A stretch of 64,000 nucleotides of DNA, taken from contig NZ_CP100604.1 of assembly GCF_031202265.1 (NCBI RefSeq), forward strand, positions 1,054,001-1,118,000, read 5' to 3'. Of this stretch, positions 27,235-36,800 are shown one piece after another; the first letter of the stretch is position 1; each line of letters begins with the position of its first letter. The position numbers and the translations under genes are program-made. This DNA comes from Bradyrhizobium sp. Ash2021. Lineage in GTDB: Bacteria; Pseudomonadota; Alphaproteobacteria; Rhizobiales; Xanthobacteraceae. The notes below the pieces were generated by a model. That model saw only the letters and a list, made by a program, of their open reading frames with translations, made no database searches and was not told the origin of the DNA.

Positions 27235-28899
27235 TCAGTTGGTCTTGATATCGACGTCCTTGGTCTCCGGCAGGAAGAAGAAGCCGACGACAGCAGTGAT
27301 TGACGCGAAGATGATCGGATACCAAAGACCCGCATAGATATCGCCGGTGGACGCCACGATCGCGAACGCGGTCGCGGGCAGCAAGCCGCCGAACCAGCCG
27401 TTGCCGATGTGATAGGGCAGCGACATCGAGGTGTAGCGGATCTTGGTCGGGAACAGTTCGACCAGCATCGCCGCGATCGGCCCGTACACCATGGTGACGA
27501 AGATCACCAGGATGAACAGCAGTCCGATGATCGCCAGAACCTGCGGACGGAAGATGTCGAACGGGTTCGACATCTTCACGATGCCGGCGTCGCCCGCCTT
27601 GGGATAGCCGGCGGCGGCAACGGCTGCGGCGACGGCCGGGTTACCGGCCTTCGCGTCGGGGTAGGCCACTTCCTTGCCATTCACCATCACCTTCACGCCG
27701 GAGCCTGCGGCGGCGTACGTGGTCGAATACTTGACCGACGACGACGCGAGGAAGGCGCGGGCGGTGTCGCACGGCGCGGTGAAGACGCGGGTGCCAACCG
27801 GGTTGAACAGATCGCCGCAGCCGGCGGGATCGGCGACGACCTCCACCTTGGTGGCTTCGATCGCCTTTTCCAGCGCCGGGTTGGCGTTGGTCGTGATCAT
27901 CCGGAAGATCGGGAAGAACGTCAGCGCCGCGATCAGGCAGCCCGCCAGAATGATCGGCTTGCGGCCGATCTTGTCGGACAGGGCGCCGAACACCACGAAG
28001 AAGCCGGTGCCGAACAACAACGACCACGCGATCAGAAGGTTGGCGGTGTAGCCGTCGACCTTCAGGATCGATTGCAGGAAGAACAATGCGTAGAACTGGC
28101 CGGTATACCAGACCACGCCTTGGCCCATGGTGCCGCCGAGCAGCGCCAGGATGACGATCTTGGCATTGCTCCAGTTGGCGAAGGCTTCGGTCAACGGGGC
28201 CTTCGAGCTCTTGCCCTCGTCCTTCATCTTCTGGAACACCGGCGATTCGTTCAGGCGCAGCCGGATCCAGACCGAAACGCCGAGCAAGACCACCGAAACC
28301 AGGAACGGTATGCGCCAGCCCCAGGCGGCGAATTCAGGTTCGCCGAGCGCGGAACGCGTGAACAGGATCACCAGCAGCGACAGGAACAGGCCGAGCGTCG
28401 CCGTGGTCTGGATGAATGATGTGTAATAGCCGCGCTTGCCATCCGGGGCATGCTCGGCCACGTAGGTCGCCGCACCGCCGTATTCGCCGCCGAGCGCGAG
28501 ACCTTGCAGGAGGCGCAACGCGATCAGGATGACCGGGGCGGCAAACCCGATGGTCTTGGCGTTGGGCAACAGGCCGACGATGAAGGTCGACAGGCCCATG
28601 ATCAGAATGGTGACGAGGAAGGTGTATTTGCGGCCGACGATGTCGCCGATGCGGCCGAACACGATGGCGCCGAACGGGCGCACCAGGAAGCCGGCGGCGA
28701 AGGCGAGCAGCGCGAAGATGTCGCGCGTCGCCGGCGGATAGTCCGAGAAGAACTGCGCGCCGATGATCGGGGCGAGCGATCCGTACAGGTAGAAATCGTA
28801 CCATTCGAAGACGGTGCCGAGCGAGGAAGCCAGAATGACGAAACGTTCGTCCTTGGTCATTCCTCCGGTCCTGGCTGAAGTTGCAGTCATGGTAGACAT
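27235..28899 (-). CDS. MFS metabolite:H+ symporter with large extra-membrane insertion
   Basis: 554 residues from ATG at 28899, with GGGGAG upstream. It belongs to the MHS (proline/betaine, alpha-ketoglutarate, shikimate) branch: LGTVFEWYDFYLYGSLAP, FGRIGDIVGRKYTFL, LQGLALGGEYGGAATYVAEH. Twelve membrane helices are expected. Between the helix with FFPIFRMITT and the one with VLAIIGLLFILV there is an insertion of roughly 110 residues that is hydrophilic and Ala/Gly/Val-rich. It contains two cysteines (AGCGDL, APCDTA). Related proteins of this size exist in rhizobia. The substrate is probably a small organic acid or zwitterion. Confidence 0.87.
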   Translation of the reverse strand: MSTMTATSARTGGMTKDERFVILASSLGTVFEWYDFYLYGSLAPIIGAQFFSDYPPATRDIFALLAFAAGFLVRPFGAIVFGRIGDIVGRKYTFLVTILIMGLSTFIVGLLPNAKTIGFAAPVILIALRLLQGLALGGEYGGAATYVAEHAPDGKRGYYTSFIQTTATLGLFLSLLVILFTRSALGEPEFAAWGWRIPFLVSVVLLGVSVWIRLRLNESPVFQKMKDEGKSSKAPLTEAFANWSNAKIVILALLGGTMGQGVVWYTGQFYALFFLQSILKVDGYTANLLIAWSLLFGTGFFVVFGALSDKIGRKPIILAGCLIAALTFFPIFRMITTNANPALEKAIEATKVEVVADPAGCGDLFNPVGTRVFTAPCDTARAFLASSSVKYSTTYAAAGSGVKVMVNGKEVAYPDAKAGNPAVAAAVAAAGYPKAGDAGIVKMSNPFDIFRPQVLAIIGLLFILVIFVTMVYGPIAAMLVELFPTKIRYTSMSLPYHIGNGWFGGLLPATAFAIVASTGDIYAGLWYPIIFASITAVVGFFFLPETKDVDIKTN

Positions 28900-29210
28900 T
28901 TTGGTTCGCTCCCCGAAAGCATTGACGCCAAGCTTGCCCGTGCGCCGATCTTGGCCGGATTGAGCGCAGGCTCCGGCGTTAAGGTAACATCGCTGTGAAA
29001 GCCGCCCCAATACGACTTTTGGCCCTTTCGCTTTTCGTCCACCGAAGCCTTGTGTTTGCGCTGGATCAATGCGGAGGAGCCCTTGGTATTGCAGCGCACA
29101 ACCGCGCCGGTTAACTGCTTTGAGATGTGATAGGATTGGGTGCTTGCACATGACGGCCCGGCAAGGGACAAAGCGATCCGGGTCTGCCGCAGGCCCTTTG
29201 CGAGAAACGA
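28900..29210. other. Intergenic promoter region
   Basis: Between the minus-strand MFS gene and the plus-strand response regulator. It should carry both promoters. I see no gene, RNA or clear operator. Confidence 0.4.
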
Positions 29211-29876
29211 ATGACGACCGCTGCCAGTACCCATCTCGTCATCGCCGATGACCATCCATTGTTCCGCGACGCGTTGCGGCAGGCGGTGGCGAGCGTCGTG
29301 CGCTCGGCCGTCATCAGCGAGGCCGGGTCGTTCGACGATCTCACCGCGCTCCTGGAACAGGATTCCGACGTCGATTTGATCCTGCTCGATCTGACCATGC
29401 CGGGGATCTCGGGCTTCTCCGGGCTGATTTACCTGCGCGCGCAATATCCGGCGATCCCGGTGGTGATCGTTTCCGCCAGCGACGACGCCGGCACGATCCG
29501 CCGATCGCTCGATTTCGGCGCCTCCGGCTTCATTCCAAAACGCTTCGGGGTCGAGACGCTGCGCGACGCGATCATGAAGGTGATGGATGGCGACGTCTGG
29601 GTTCCCGCGGACACCGACCTGTCGGCAGTTAACGACCCCGACATGACACGGCTGCGCGATCGGCTGGTCACGCTGACCCCACAGCAGGTGCGGGTGCTGA
29701 TGATGCTGTCGGAGGGGCTGCTCAACAAGCAGATCGCCTATGAGCTCGGGGTCTCCGAAGCGACCATCAAGGCGCATGTCTCGGCGATCCTGCAAAAACT
29801 CGGCGTCGAAAGCCGCACCCAGGCCGTGATCGCGGCGGCGAAAATCGCCGGTGGCCAATGGCGGCCCAGCGCTTGA
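29211..29876 (+). CDS. NarL/LuxR-family response regulator
   Basis: 221 residues. Receiver domain (about 6-125) with DDH acid pocket, phosphoacceptor D60 in LILLDLTMPG, and Lys in GFIPKRF. The C-terminal LuxR helix-turn-helix (about 150-215: LTPQQVRVLMMLSEGLLNKQIAYELGVSEATIKAHVSAIL) is complete. In related organisms a regulator of this kind sits beside an SSS-type hybrid histidine kinase, as with ErbR/ErcS-like systems. Such a kinase lies 4 kb away here on the other strand, with an accessory insertion in between. That kinase is the best candidate partner. Confidence 0.88.
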   Translation: MTTAASTHLVIADDHPLFRDALRQAVASVVRSAVISEAGSFDDLTALLEQDSDVDLILLDLTMPGISGFSGLIYLRAQYPAIPVVIVSASDDAGTIRRSLDFGASGFIPKRFGVETLRDAIMKVMDGDVWVPADTDLSAVNDPDMTRLRDRLVTLTPQQVRVLMMLSEGLLNKQIAYELGVSEATIKAHVSAILQKLGVESRTQAVIAAAKIAGGQWRPSA

Positions 29877-29933
29877 TGCGCCGGAGCGTTGCCCTGTAAG
29901 TCTTACCGCTCAGAACGCCGGATGGAGTGATCC

Positions 29934-30112
29934 TGATCGTGGGCAGCAGCGGTTTGATGGCGATCGATCTCGGATGCCGGGGCGCGGTCGTCGGGCTGTC
30001 CTTGCTGATCGCAGGCGTGCTGCTGCGCGATCGCGGTCACAGCACAGCCGCGCGACTGAGCGCCGCACTGGTCGTCAGCGCCGCCGCTTCCGCGATCTGC
30101 TCGGCGCCCGTT
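29934..30112 (+). pseudogene. Truncated N-terminal fragment, probably a membrane-anchored AraC-type regulator
   Basis: The reading frame gives DLGCRGAVVGLSLLIAGVLLRD..., two hydrophobic segments and RGHSTAARLSAALVVSAAASAICSAP. I recall this arrangement as the N-terminus of rhizobial AraC regulators with a membrane domain. Similarity stops near 30112. The open frame continues to 30337 with an unrelated tail. The rest of the gene is absent before the next coding region, so this looks like a gene cut by the insertion that follows. The family assignment is from memory and uncertain. Confidence 0.4.
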
Positions 30113-30615
30113 GCGCCTAAGGGCGAGGATCGTCGAGCCCGAAACGCAGCGGGCGATGGCCGGCTCATCGGCACTCGCTTTCGCGGGCCCGACAAACTCG
30201 CCTGCGCCGAGGTCGCGGCCGACGTCCTCAATTGGCTGGATGAGTACATTCATAAGGCGCTTAGCCTCGGTGTCGTCCGCAAGGTTCGTTTCACGAAGAT
30301 GGACTTGTTCAATCTCAATGCCTATTCGATTGACTGATCGGATTCGCGTTCCGTCTTCGGTAGCATAATATAAGTGGATTAGACCGAGCGCCGCCTAATG
30401 TTGGTTTGAATGCGACCCCGTGGCACATATAGAACATCTGGAGCAAGCCGAACTTGATCGGCGGGAGCCGCAGGAACGATGACATTCCCTGACTTCAATT
30501 GCTTGCAGCACCTCTCGCTTCGGTAGAGGCACATCGGAGCATCCGACCGGCAGCCTGCCACTACCGGTTTCCATGAGGACTGCCTGCCAGATTTAAAGGC
30601 GTGCTATGATGGCAC
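30113..30615. other. Region with no supported gene
   Basis: Left edge of the accessory insertion. It has several short open frames on both strands, none with a good ribosome-binding site or recognisable product. Base composition looks less GC-rich after about 30340. Confidence 0.4.
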
Positions 30616-31002
30616 ATGAGCAAACGTAGGTCGCGACCCAATACAGGCAATCGCAAAGAGCAAAGGTCTAAGTTCAAATTTGAGGCCTTTTCCGTTAGCG
30701 AGGAAAATCACCCAAAGCTCAAAGCTGCGATGCGTGAGACAGCTCTCGCAGCGGTGGCCGACTTTCCAAAAACCCTCGAGTTGGTGAAAGACCAACTTCG
30801 ACACCATGATCCAATCGGAATCATGGCCTCTTTTGCTGCATACAACCTGCTAACCTTCGTCGGGTCGCGCGACGGCTCGAAGAAGAAGCCCCTTAAGGAC
30901 GTCCTGCAGCACCACGCCGAGCTGCTTCAGGCCATCAATCCCGCCGGACCGGTGGGGCCCGGCTCCGGTGCTGCCGGAGATCATGCAGATAGTCTTCGAT
31001 AG
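30616..31002 (+). CDS. N-terminal part of split hypothetical protein
   Basis: 128 residues. A basic start (MSKRRSRPNTGNRKEQRSKFKF) leads into helical segments. From about 118 (GPVGPGSGAAGDHADSLR) the frame looks like an out-of-frame tail. It overlaps the next ORF by 35 bases, which lies in the +1 frame. Removing one base in the G/C-rich run 30951-30967 would join the two into one protein of about 767 residues. The helical context on both sides (KDVLQHHAELLQAI and LPEIMQIVFDSLPKL) reads smoothly. I take this as the 5' part of one gene broken by a frameshift or a sequencing error. Confidence 0.6.
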   Translation: MSKRRSRPNTGNRKEQRSKFKFEAFSVSEENHPKLKAAMRETALAAVADFPKTLELVKDQLRHHDPIGIMASFAAYNLLTFVGSRDGSKKKPLKDVLQHHAELLQAINPAGPVGPGSGAAGDHADSLR

Positions 31003-32920
31003 CCTGCCCAAGCTATCAGACACGTTCTTTCTGCAACGAACGCTCGACGCCGAGAAGGTATCCGACGAGCAGGAACTTGCGGTGCTCTCGCTGCAAGAAC
31101 GGATTCGTCTGCACACAATGGCCGTTCGGAATTGGGCGCACTTTGGCCGTGTCATCCAGATCTCGAAAGAGCTTTACGGGGCCCTGGATGCCCCCTTCGC
31201 TTCTCATCATGGGTTTAGCTGCACGGATTTGATTGAGGTGATGCATTGCGCTGTCAGCGAATATGAGCGACGGCAGACCGAACATTGGGAGAGATTTCGC
31301 AGGGTTTTGCGGGGAAATAATCCGCGGCAGATTTTCCGGCTCTATTTCAAGAACGTGCCTGGGTTGGTCGGCAACGCGGAAGACATGCTCGCCGCTATGC
31401 CTGGTATTGACCTTGATGGCGCAAAGGCCGCCGTAATGGCGCACTATGACCTCCGGCTCTCCGACTTCGGAACATTTACGCCGGACGAGATCGCCAAACT
31501 GTCGAGCCGTCCCTCACAGGTCGTAGAGAGCGCGTTTCGCGCCATATCATTGTCACCGGGGGCCCTTGCCGAAGCGAAGACCGAGCATCTGTTCCTTGGC
31601 AACCCTTTCTGGGAAGCGCCTGCAATAGACCTCGGTACTTCCTTTTTCCTACCGATGCCCCAGGCTGTCTTCAGCCACATCCACCGCATCATGGACCGGC
31701 TCGCAGGCGATGCCGGACTTAAGGAGGCGGTGGAGAAGACGCGCTCAAACTATCTTCAGAAAAAGCTGGAGACTACGTTGCGTGCGGCGTTTCCCGGCGC
31801 GGACGTCACGCCCGGCGCTAAATGGAAGATCGGCGACCAGATATTTGAGACGGACGTCCTGGTTGTCATCGATCGTACGGTGATTGCCGCCGAAGCAAAG
31901 GCGAACCGCCTGACGCCCGAAGGGCTGCGGGGGGCACCCGCGCGCGTGAAGCGGCATGTTCAGCAGATGGTTCTCGCTCCTTCCGTGCAGTCCGAGCGGC
32001 TGGCCAATTTGGTTGCCAAGGCGCAATCGGGGGATACGGATTCGATTTCCGTCGTGGCGGGTCTGGGGATCGATCCGGAGGCCGTCGACCGCGTTATCCG
32101 GCTTTCGGTGACGCTGGACGATCTTTCGGTTCTTAGCTCGGCGGAAGGGGAGTTCAAGAAAGTCGGCTGGGTGCCGAAAGATCATCAACTCGCGCCGACA
32201 GTGTTGATCGCTGATCTATTGTGTATCGTCGAGGTCCTCGACAAGCCGCTCTTGCTCCTGCACTACCTCAGCGAACGCGCGCATTTCCAGAAGGTTCATG
32301 ACCTTTTGGGTGATGAGCTGGATTTCCTCGGGCTCTATCTTGAAAACGGCTTCAATTTTGTCCTTCCCGACAAAGACATGTTGTTCACGGTTGCCGGCAT
32401 GTCGGGTCCGATCGATCGCTACTACGACGGATTGGATTTGGGAATCGCGATGCCAAAACCCAAACCAAACCTGAGCGTTTTTTTCACGCAGATCATTGAC
32501 CGGTTGAACGAACGGCGGCCAGGCGGATGGACGACGGTTGGCCTTCATCTCCTCGGTGCAGCCAGTCCTTCCGAACAGCGCCGCATCGAGCGATCGCTCG
32601 ATAAGCTGCGCGCCATGGTCCGGAAGAATTATCGTGAACCGGGCCATGTCAACTCGATGCAGATCCAGCCATCCCAGAAGCACAAGGCACGGGTGGGCTT
32701 TTACCTCTTTCCCGAACAACTGCGCGCCGAAATCAGGAGAACGATGGAGGGACTCAGCAACCAGGCGCTTGATGCAGACGGCGTTGAAGCGATCGTGCTG
32801 TTTGCGCGCAGCACAGAGAAGTGGGATCTGCCGTACGAGGCGGTCCTCTATATCAAAAAGCGCAAGCCGTTGCCCGCAAAGGCGGATACAGAATTTCGCA
32901 AGACAGGTGCTAGGCCGTGA
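30968..32920 (+). CDS. Large hypothetical protein with PD-(D/E)xK (NERD-like) nuclease core
   Basis: 650 residues from a GTG start that may be artificial (see the split ORF upstream). The first 250 residues are helical and unrecognised. At 262-345 a restriction-nuclease-like core appears: helix with E268 (QKKLETTLRAAF), then ETDVLVVID with D296, then IAAEAKA with E309 and K311. The D-x12-ExK spacing fits NERD/Mrr-type nucleases, and a glutamine follows (HVQQMV). The remaining 300 residues are mixed alpha/beta with no motif I know. It sits in an accessory insertion next to a transposase remnant, which would suit a defence or mobile-element function, but that is inference. Confidence 0.6.
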   Translation: MLPEIMQIVFDSLPKLSDTFFLQRTLDAEKVSDEQELAVLSLQERIRLHTMAVRNWAHFGRVIQISKELYGALDAPFASHHGFSCTDLIEVMHCAVSEYERRQTEHWERFRRVLRGNNPRQIFRLYFKNVPGLVGNAEDMLAAMPGIDLDGAKAAVMAHYDLRLSDFGTFTPDEIAKLSSRPSQVVESAFRAISLSPGALAEAKTEHLFLGNPFWEAPAIDLGTSFFLPMPQAVFSHIHRIMDRLAGDAGLKEAVEKTRSNYLQKKLETTLRAAFPGADVTPGAKWKIGDQIFETDVLVVIDRTVIAAEAKANRLTPEGLRGAPARVKRHVQQMVLAPSVQSERLANLVAKAQSGDTDSISVVAGLGIDPEAVDRVIRLSVTLDDLSVLSSAEGEFKKVGWVPKDHQLAPTVLIADLLCIVEVLDKPLLLLHYLSERAHFQKVHDLLGDELDFLGLYLENGFNFVLPDKDMLFTVAGMSGPIDRYYDGLDLGIAMPKPKPNLSVFFTQIIDRLNERRPGGWTTVGLHLLGAASPSEQRRIERSLDKLRAMVRKNYREPGHVNSMQIQPSQKHKARVGFYLFPEQLRAEIRRTMEGLSNQALDADGVEAIVLFARSTEKWDLPYEAVLYIKKRKPLPAKADTEFRKTGARP

Positions 32921-33242
32921 ACCCATAAATCTGCCGAGCGGTTAGCTTGCCTGAGTCTGCTATGCACCAATAGCGACCGAATTGCTGCGTTGCTGCGAAA
33001 TGACACAATGGGCCACTACCGGACCTCCGGCGCGAGTGGCGACCAGCTGAGCTGCATCTTCGTCGATCGCCGTCCGACGCGCTGGCGCGAGGTCTCGCGC
33101 TGTTCGTCCTGGTTGGTAAGCCGATCCAGAGAAGCTGGCTCGCACCGGCCTTTCTGGACCGATTGGACCTGCAGATATTGGTCAATGCTTTTGCTCTTCG
33201 AGATTTGCGGCGGCTGCTCTGATAAACTCAAAGACATCAGGG
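32921..33242. other. Degraded sequence, likely 5' part of an IS5-type element
   Basis: Frames here are interrupted and none reads as a protein. It lies directly upstream of a recognisable transposase C-terminus and may be its decayed N-terminal half. No terminal repeat was found. Confidence 0.35.
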
Positions 33243-33570
33243 GTGAGGGGGCTGCTCGCGGATCGCGGATACGATGCAGACTGGATCAGGGAGCTTGCCC
33301 GCCAGCAAGGAGCATGGGCGAACATTCCGCCGAAACGAAATCGCAAAGACCGGATCTGCTTCAGCTCGTATCTATATCGCGCGCGCAACCTGATCGAACG
33401 GTTCTTCAACAAGATTAAGCAATGTCGGCGCGTCGCGACCCGGCACGACAACTCGCGGCCAACTACCTAGCGTTCGTCAAACTCGCAGCAATTCGCATTT
33501 GGCTACGTGCTAATGAGGATTCAATTGTCGGAATTCTTAGTCTCTACACGCGCCAACAACTGTTTGGCGG
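33243..33570 (+). pseudogene. IS5-family transposase remnant
   Basis: The frame from 33243 reads GLLADRGYDADWIRELARQ, IPPKRNRKDRI and YRARNLIERFFNKIKQCRRVATR, the DDE C-terminal part (ADRGYD and the NxxERFF glutamate) of IS5-group transposases. After RHDN the frame breaks, and the family continues as LAANYLAFVKLAAIRIWLRANE in the next frame from about 33450. So a frameshift lies near 33447-33452, in addition to loss of the N-terminus. The element is inactive. Confidence 0.8.
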
Positions 33571-33603
33571 GCCAGAAGCGGTCTCAAGTTACGCAATGCT
33601 GGA

Positions 33604-33720
33604 ATAGTGCCGGTGATTTGCCCGACGTGTCAAAATGTTTTCGCGTGTAAAGCATCCATGCCAGCGATCCCTTGTTACTTTGCATGGGGTTGTTTGCGAT
33701 ATTTTGGTTGAGAGCAAGAC
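33604..33720. repeat. Possible dispersed intergenic repeat
   Basis: Contains TTTGCCCGACGTGTCAAAAT and TACTTTGCATGGGGTTGTTT. I recall these motifs from many Bradyrhizobium intergenic regions. It marks the right edge of the accessory insertion, before the hybrid kinase gene. The evidence is memory only. Confidence 0.35.
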
Positions 33721-33803
33721 CGCCTCGGCCTTGCGGCCGGCAAGCCTGGACAGCGCGCGGTCCCGCCTGCGCCCGTCGGGCTTCGGTTGAGTTCAGGGAC
33801 CCT

Positions 33804-36800
33804 CTATTCCGCGGCCACCATCTGCTGGGTGCGCCATTGTCCGATCAGCGCGCGCAGCGATGCCGGCTTGACCGGCTTGTTGAGCACCGCGATCTTTTCC
33901 TCGCGCGCGGCGGCGTGGACATGCGGGCTGCGGTCGGCCGTGATCAGGATCGCCGGAATGGTGTCGCCGAAGCGGCGGCGGATGTCGCGGATCGCGGCGA
34001 CGCCGTTGCCGCGGTCGAGATGGTAGTCGACCAACAGGCCGGTGACGCGCCGGCCGGCGGTTTCGATCGCCGCGATCGCGGCTTCGGGATCGGCGACCGC
34101 GATCACCTCGGCGTCCCAGGCGGTCATTAGCGTCTTCATGCCGTCGAGGATCGCCGCGTCGTTCTCGATGCACACGATCAGCGAGCCGCTCATCGGCGTC
34201 TTGGACAGCGGCGTCGCACTGGTGACGGCCGCCGTGTAGTTGACCGCCTTTGCTGTCGGCACCGTGACCGAGAACACCGAGCCGCCGCTGGCATTGGCGT
34301 CGAGCGCGATGCCGTGGTTGAGCACACGGGCGAGCCGTTCGACGATCGAGAGCCCGAGCCCCAGGCCGCGCGCGATCCGCGCACCCTGCTCGAGACGGTG
34401 GAACTCCTTGAAGATCTCGCCGCGCTTGAGGACGGGAATGCCGACGCCGGTGTCGTAGACGCCGACCTGCAGGGACTGGCCGCGGCGGCGGCAGCCGACC
34501 AGCACGCGCCCGCGCGGGGTGTATTTGATGGCGTTGGAGATGAAGTTCTGCAGCAGCCGCCGCAGCAGCAAACGATCGGATTCCACCGGCAGCGAGCAGG
34601 GCACGAAGCTCAGCTTCAGCCCCTTGGCCCGCGCAATCGGCGCGAATTCGATCTCGAGCGAGCGCATCAGATCGGCCATCTTGAAGCTCGTGATCGAGGT
34701 CGTCATGGCGCCGGCGTCGAGCCTGGAAATATCCAGCAGCGCGCCGAGGATTTCCTCGATCGCCTCCAGCGAGTCGTCGATGTTCTCGACCAGCCGCGAA
34801 TCCTCGCCGCCGCTCTGGCGCTCGACCAGGCTCGTCACATAGAGCCGCGCGGCATTCAGCGGTTGCAGGATGTCGTGGCTGGCGGCGGCCAGAAACCGCG
34901 TCTTGGAGATATTGGCGTCCTCGGCGGTGCTCTTGGCGAGCGCCAGCTCGGAATTCAGGCGGGTGAGCTCCTCGGTGCGGTCGCGCACGCGCTTCTCCAG
35001 CGTCGCATTGGACCGCTCCAGCGCCTCGGCGGCCTCGAAGCTCGGCGTGACGTCGGAGAAGGTGATGACAAGCCCGCCGCCCGGCATCCGGTTGGAGCGG
35101 ACCTCGATCACCATATGGCGGTCGGGAAGCCGCTCCAGATAGGGGTCGCCTTCGGTGGTGTAGGCAGCGAGCCGGCGCATCAAACTGTCGCTGTCGCCGA
35201 AGCCGGACGCGCTGACGGCGGCCATGAATTCGAGGATTTCCTGCAAGGGAATGCCGAGCTGCACCAGGTGTGGCGGCAGTGCCAGAATTTCACCGAACTG
35301 CCGGTTCGAGCAGATCAGCTGCAGATCGGCGTCGAACACCGCGATACCCTGGCGCACATGGTTCAGCGCGGTCTGCAGGATCTCGCGGTTGAAATGCAGC
35401 GCGGCGTGGGAATCGTCGAGCAGCTTGAGCGCGGCCTTGGCGGAGACGGTGCGCTTGCGCAGCAACAGCGACATCACCAGGCGCGAGGAGGCCGCCCCGA
35501 TCGAGGACGCAATCAGGCGTTCGGCGTGCTGCAGCAGTTCGAAATCGGCGGGCGCCGCCGGGTCGAGGTTGCCGGGATGGGCGGCGGCAAAGGCCTCGAA
35601 GGCGTGGGCCGCGCGGTCGGGGCCGAGATATTGCGCCACCGTGCTTTGGATGTCCTGCACGGTCACGGTGGAGCGCCAGCGGCGGAACGTCGGCGCGATC
35701 GGCGTCAGCGTGTTCGGAACGAACAGGTCGGCCTGCAGCCGTTCGATCGACGACGGCAGGCGCGCCAGCGACAGCACGACATAGGCCAGGATATTGAGCG
35801 AGAGCGACCACAGCACGCCGTGCAGCAAGGGCGGCAGCTCGGCGCCGAACAGCGCCTGCGGACGCAGCGCCTCGATGCCGAACGGGCCGTGCTGCAGCAG
35901 CATCAGGCCGGCGGTAGAGGTTTCCAGAAAGCTCGGGATGAACAGCGAGTAGAGCCACACCGCGAACCCGACCAGCATGCCGGCCATGGCGCCCCGCGCG
36001 GTGCCACCACGCCAGAACAGGCCGCCGAAAAACGCCGGTGCGAGCTGCGCAACCGCAGCGAACGACAGCAGGCCGATCGCCACCAACTGGGTATTGCCGA
36101 GCGCGCGGTAGTAGAAATACGCCATCACCATGATGGCGAAGATCGCAAAGCGGCGCACCTTCAGCAGGAAGTTGCCAAAGTCCCTCTGCGCCGCATGGAT
36201 CTCCCCGCTGCGCGGCAGCACCAGCGGAAGCACGATGTCGTTGGAGACCATGATCGACAGCGCGACGCATTCCACGATCACCATCGCGGTTCCCGCCGAC
36301 AGCCCGCCGATGAAGACGCCGACGCTGAGCAATGGCGAATTCCCCTCGATCGGCAGCGCCAGAACGTACATGTCGCTGTCGACGGCGCCGAACGGGAAGA
36401 TGATAAGGCCCGCGATCGCGATCGGAATCACGAACAAGTTGATGGCGACCAGATAGAGCGGGAACAGCCAGCGCGCCCGACTGACTTCGGCGCTGTTGGA
36501 ATTCTCCACCACGCTGACATGGAATTGGCGCGGCAGCAGCATGATCGCGCAAAACGACAGCAGCGTCATGATCAGGAAATTGCCGATCGAGGGCACATAG
36601 TTGATCGCGCGCACCGCCTCGGGAGTCTTCATCGCGCGTTCGACCAGTTCATGCGGCGAGAACATCCAGAAGGTGACGAAGGCGCCGGCGGCGATGAACG
36701 CCACCAGCTTGACGATGGATTCGGTGGCGACCGCCAGCATCAGGCCGTGCTGGTGCTCGGTGGCGTCGGTCTGGCGGGTGCCGAACAGCACCGCGAACAC

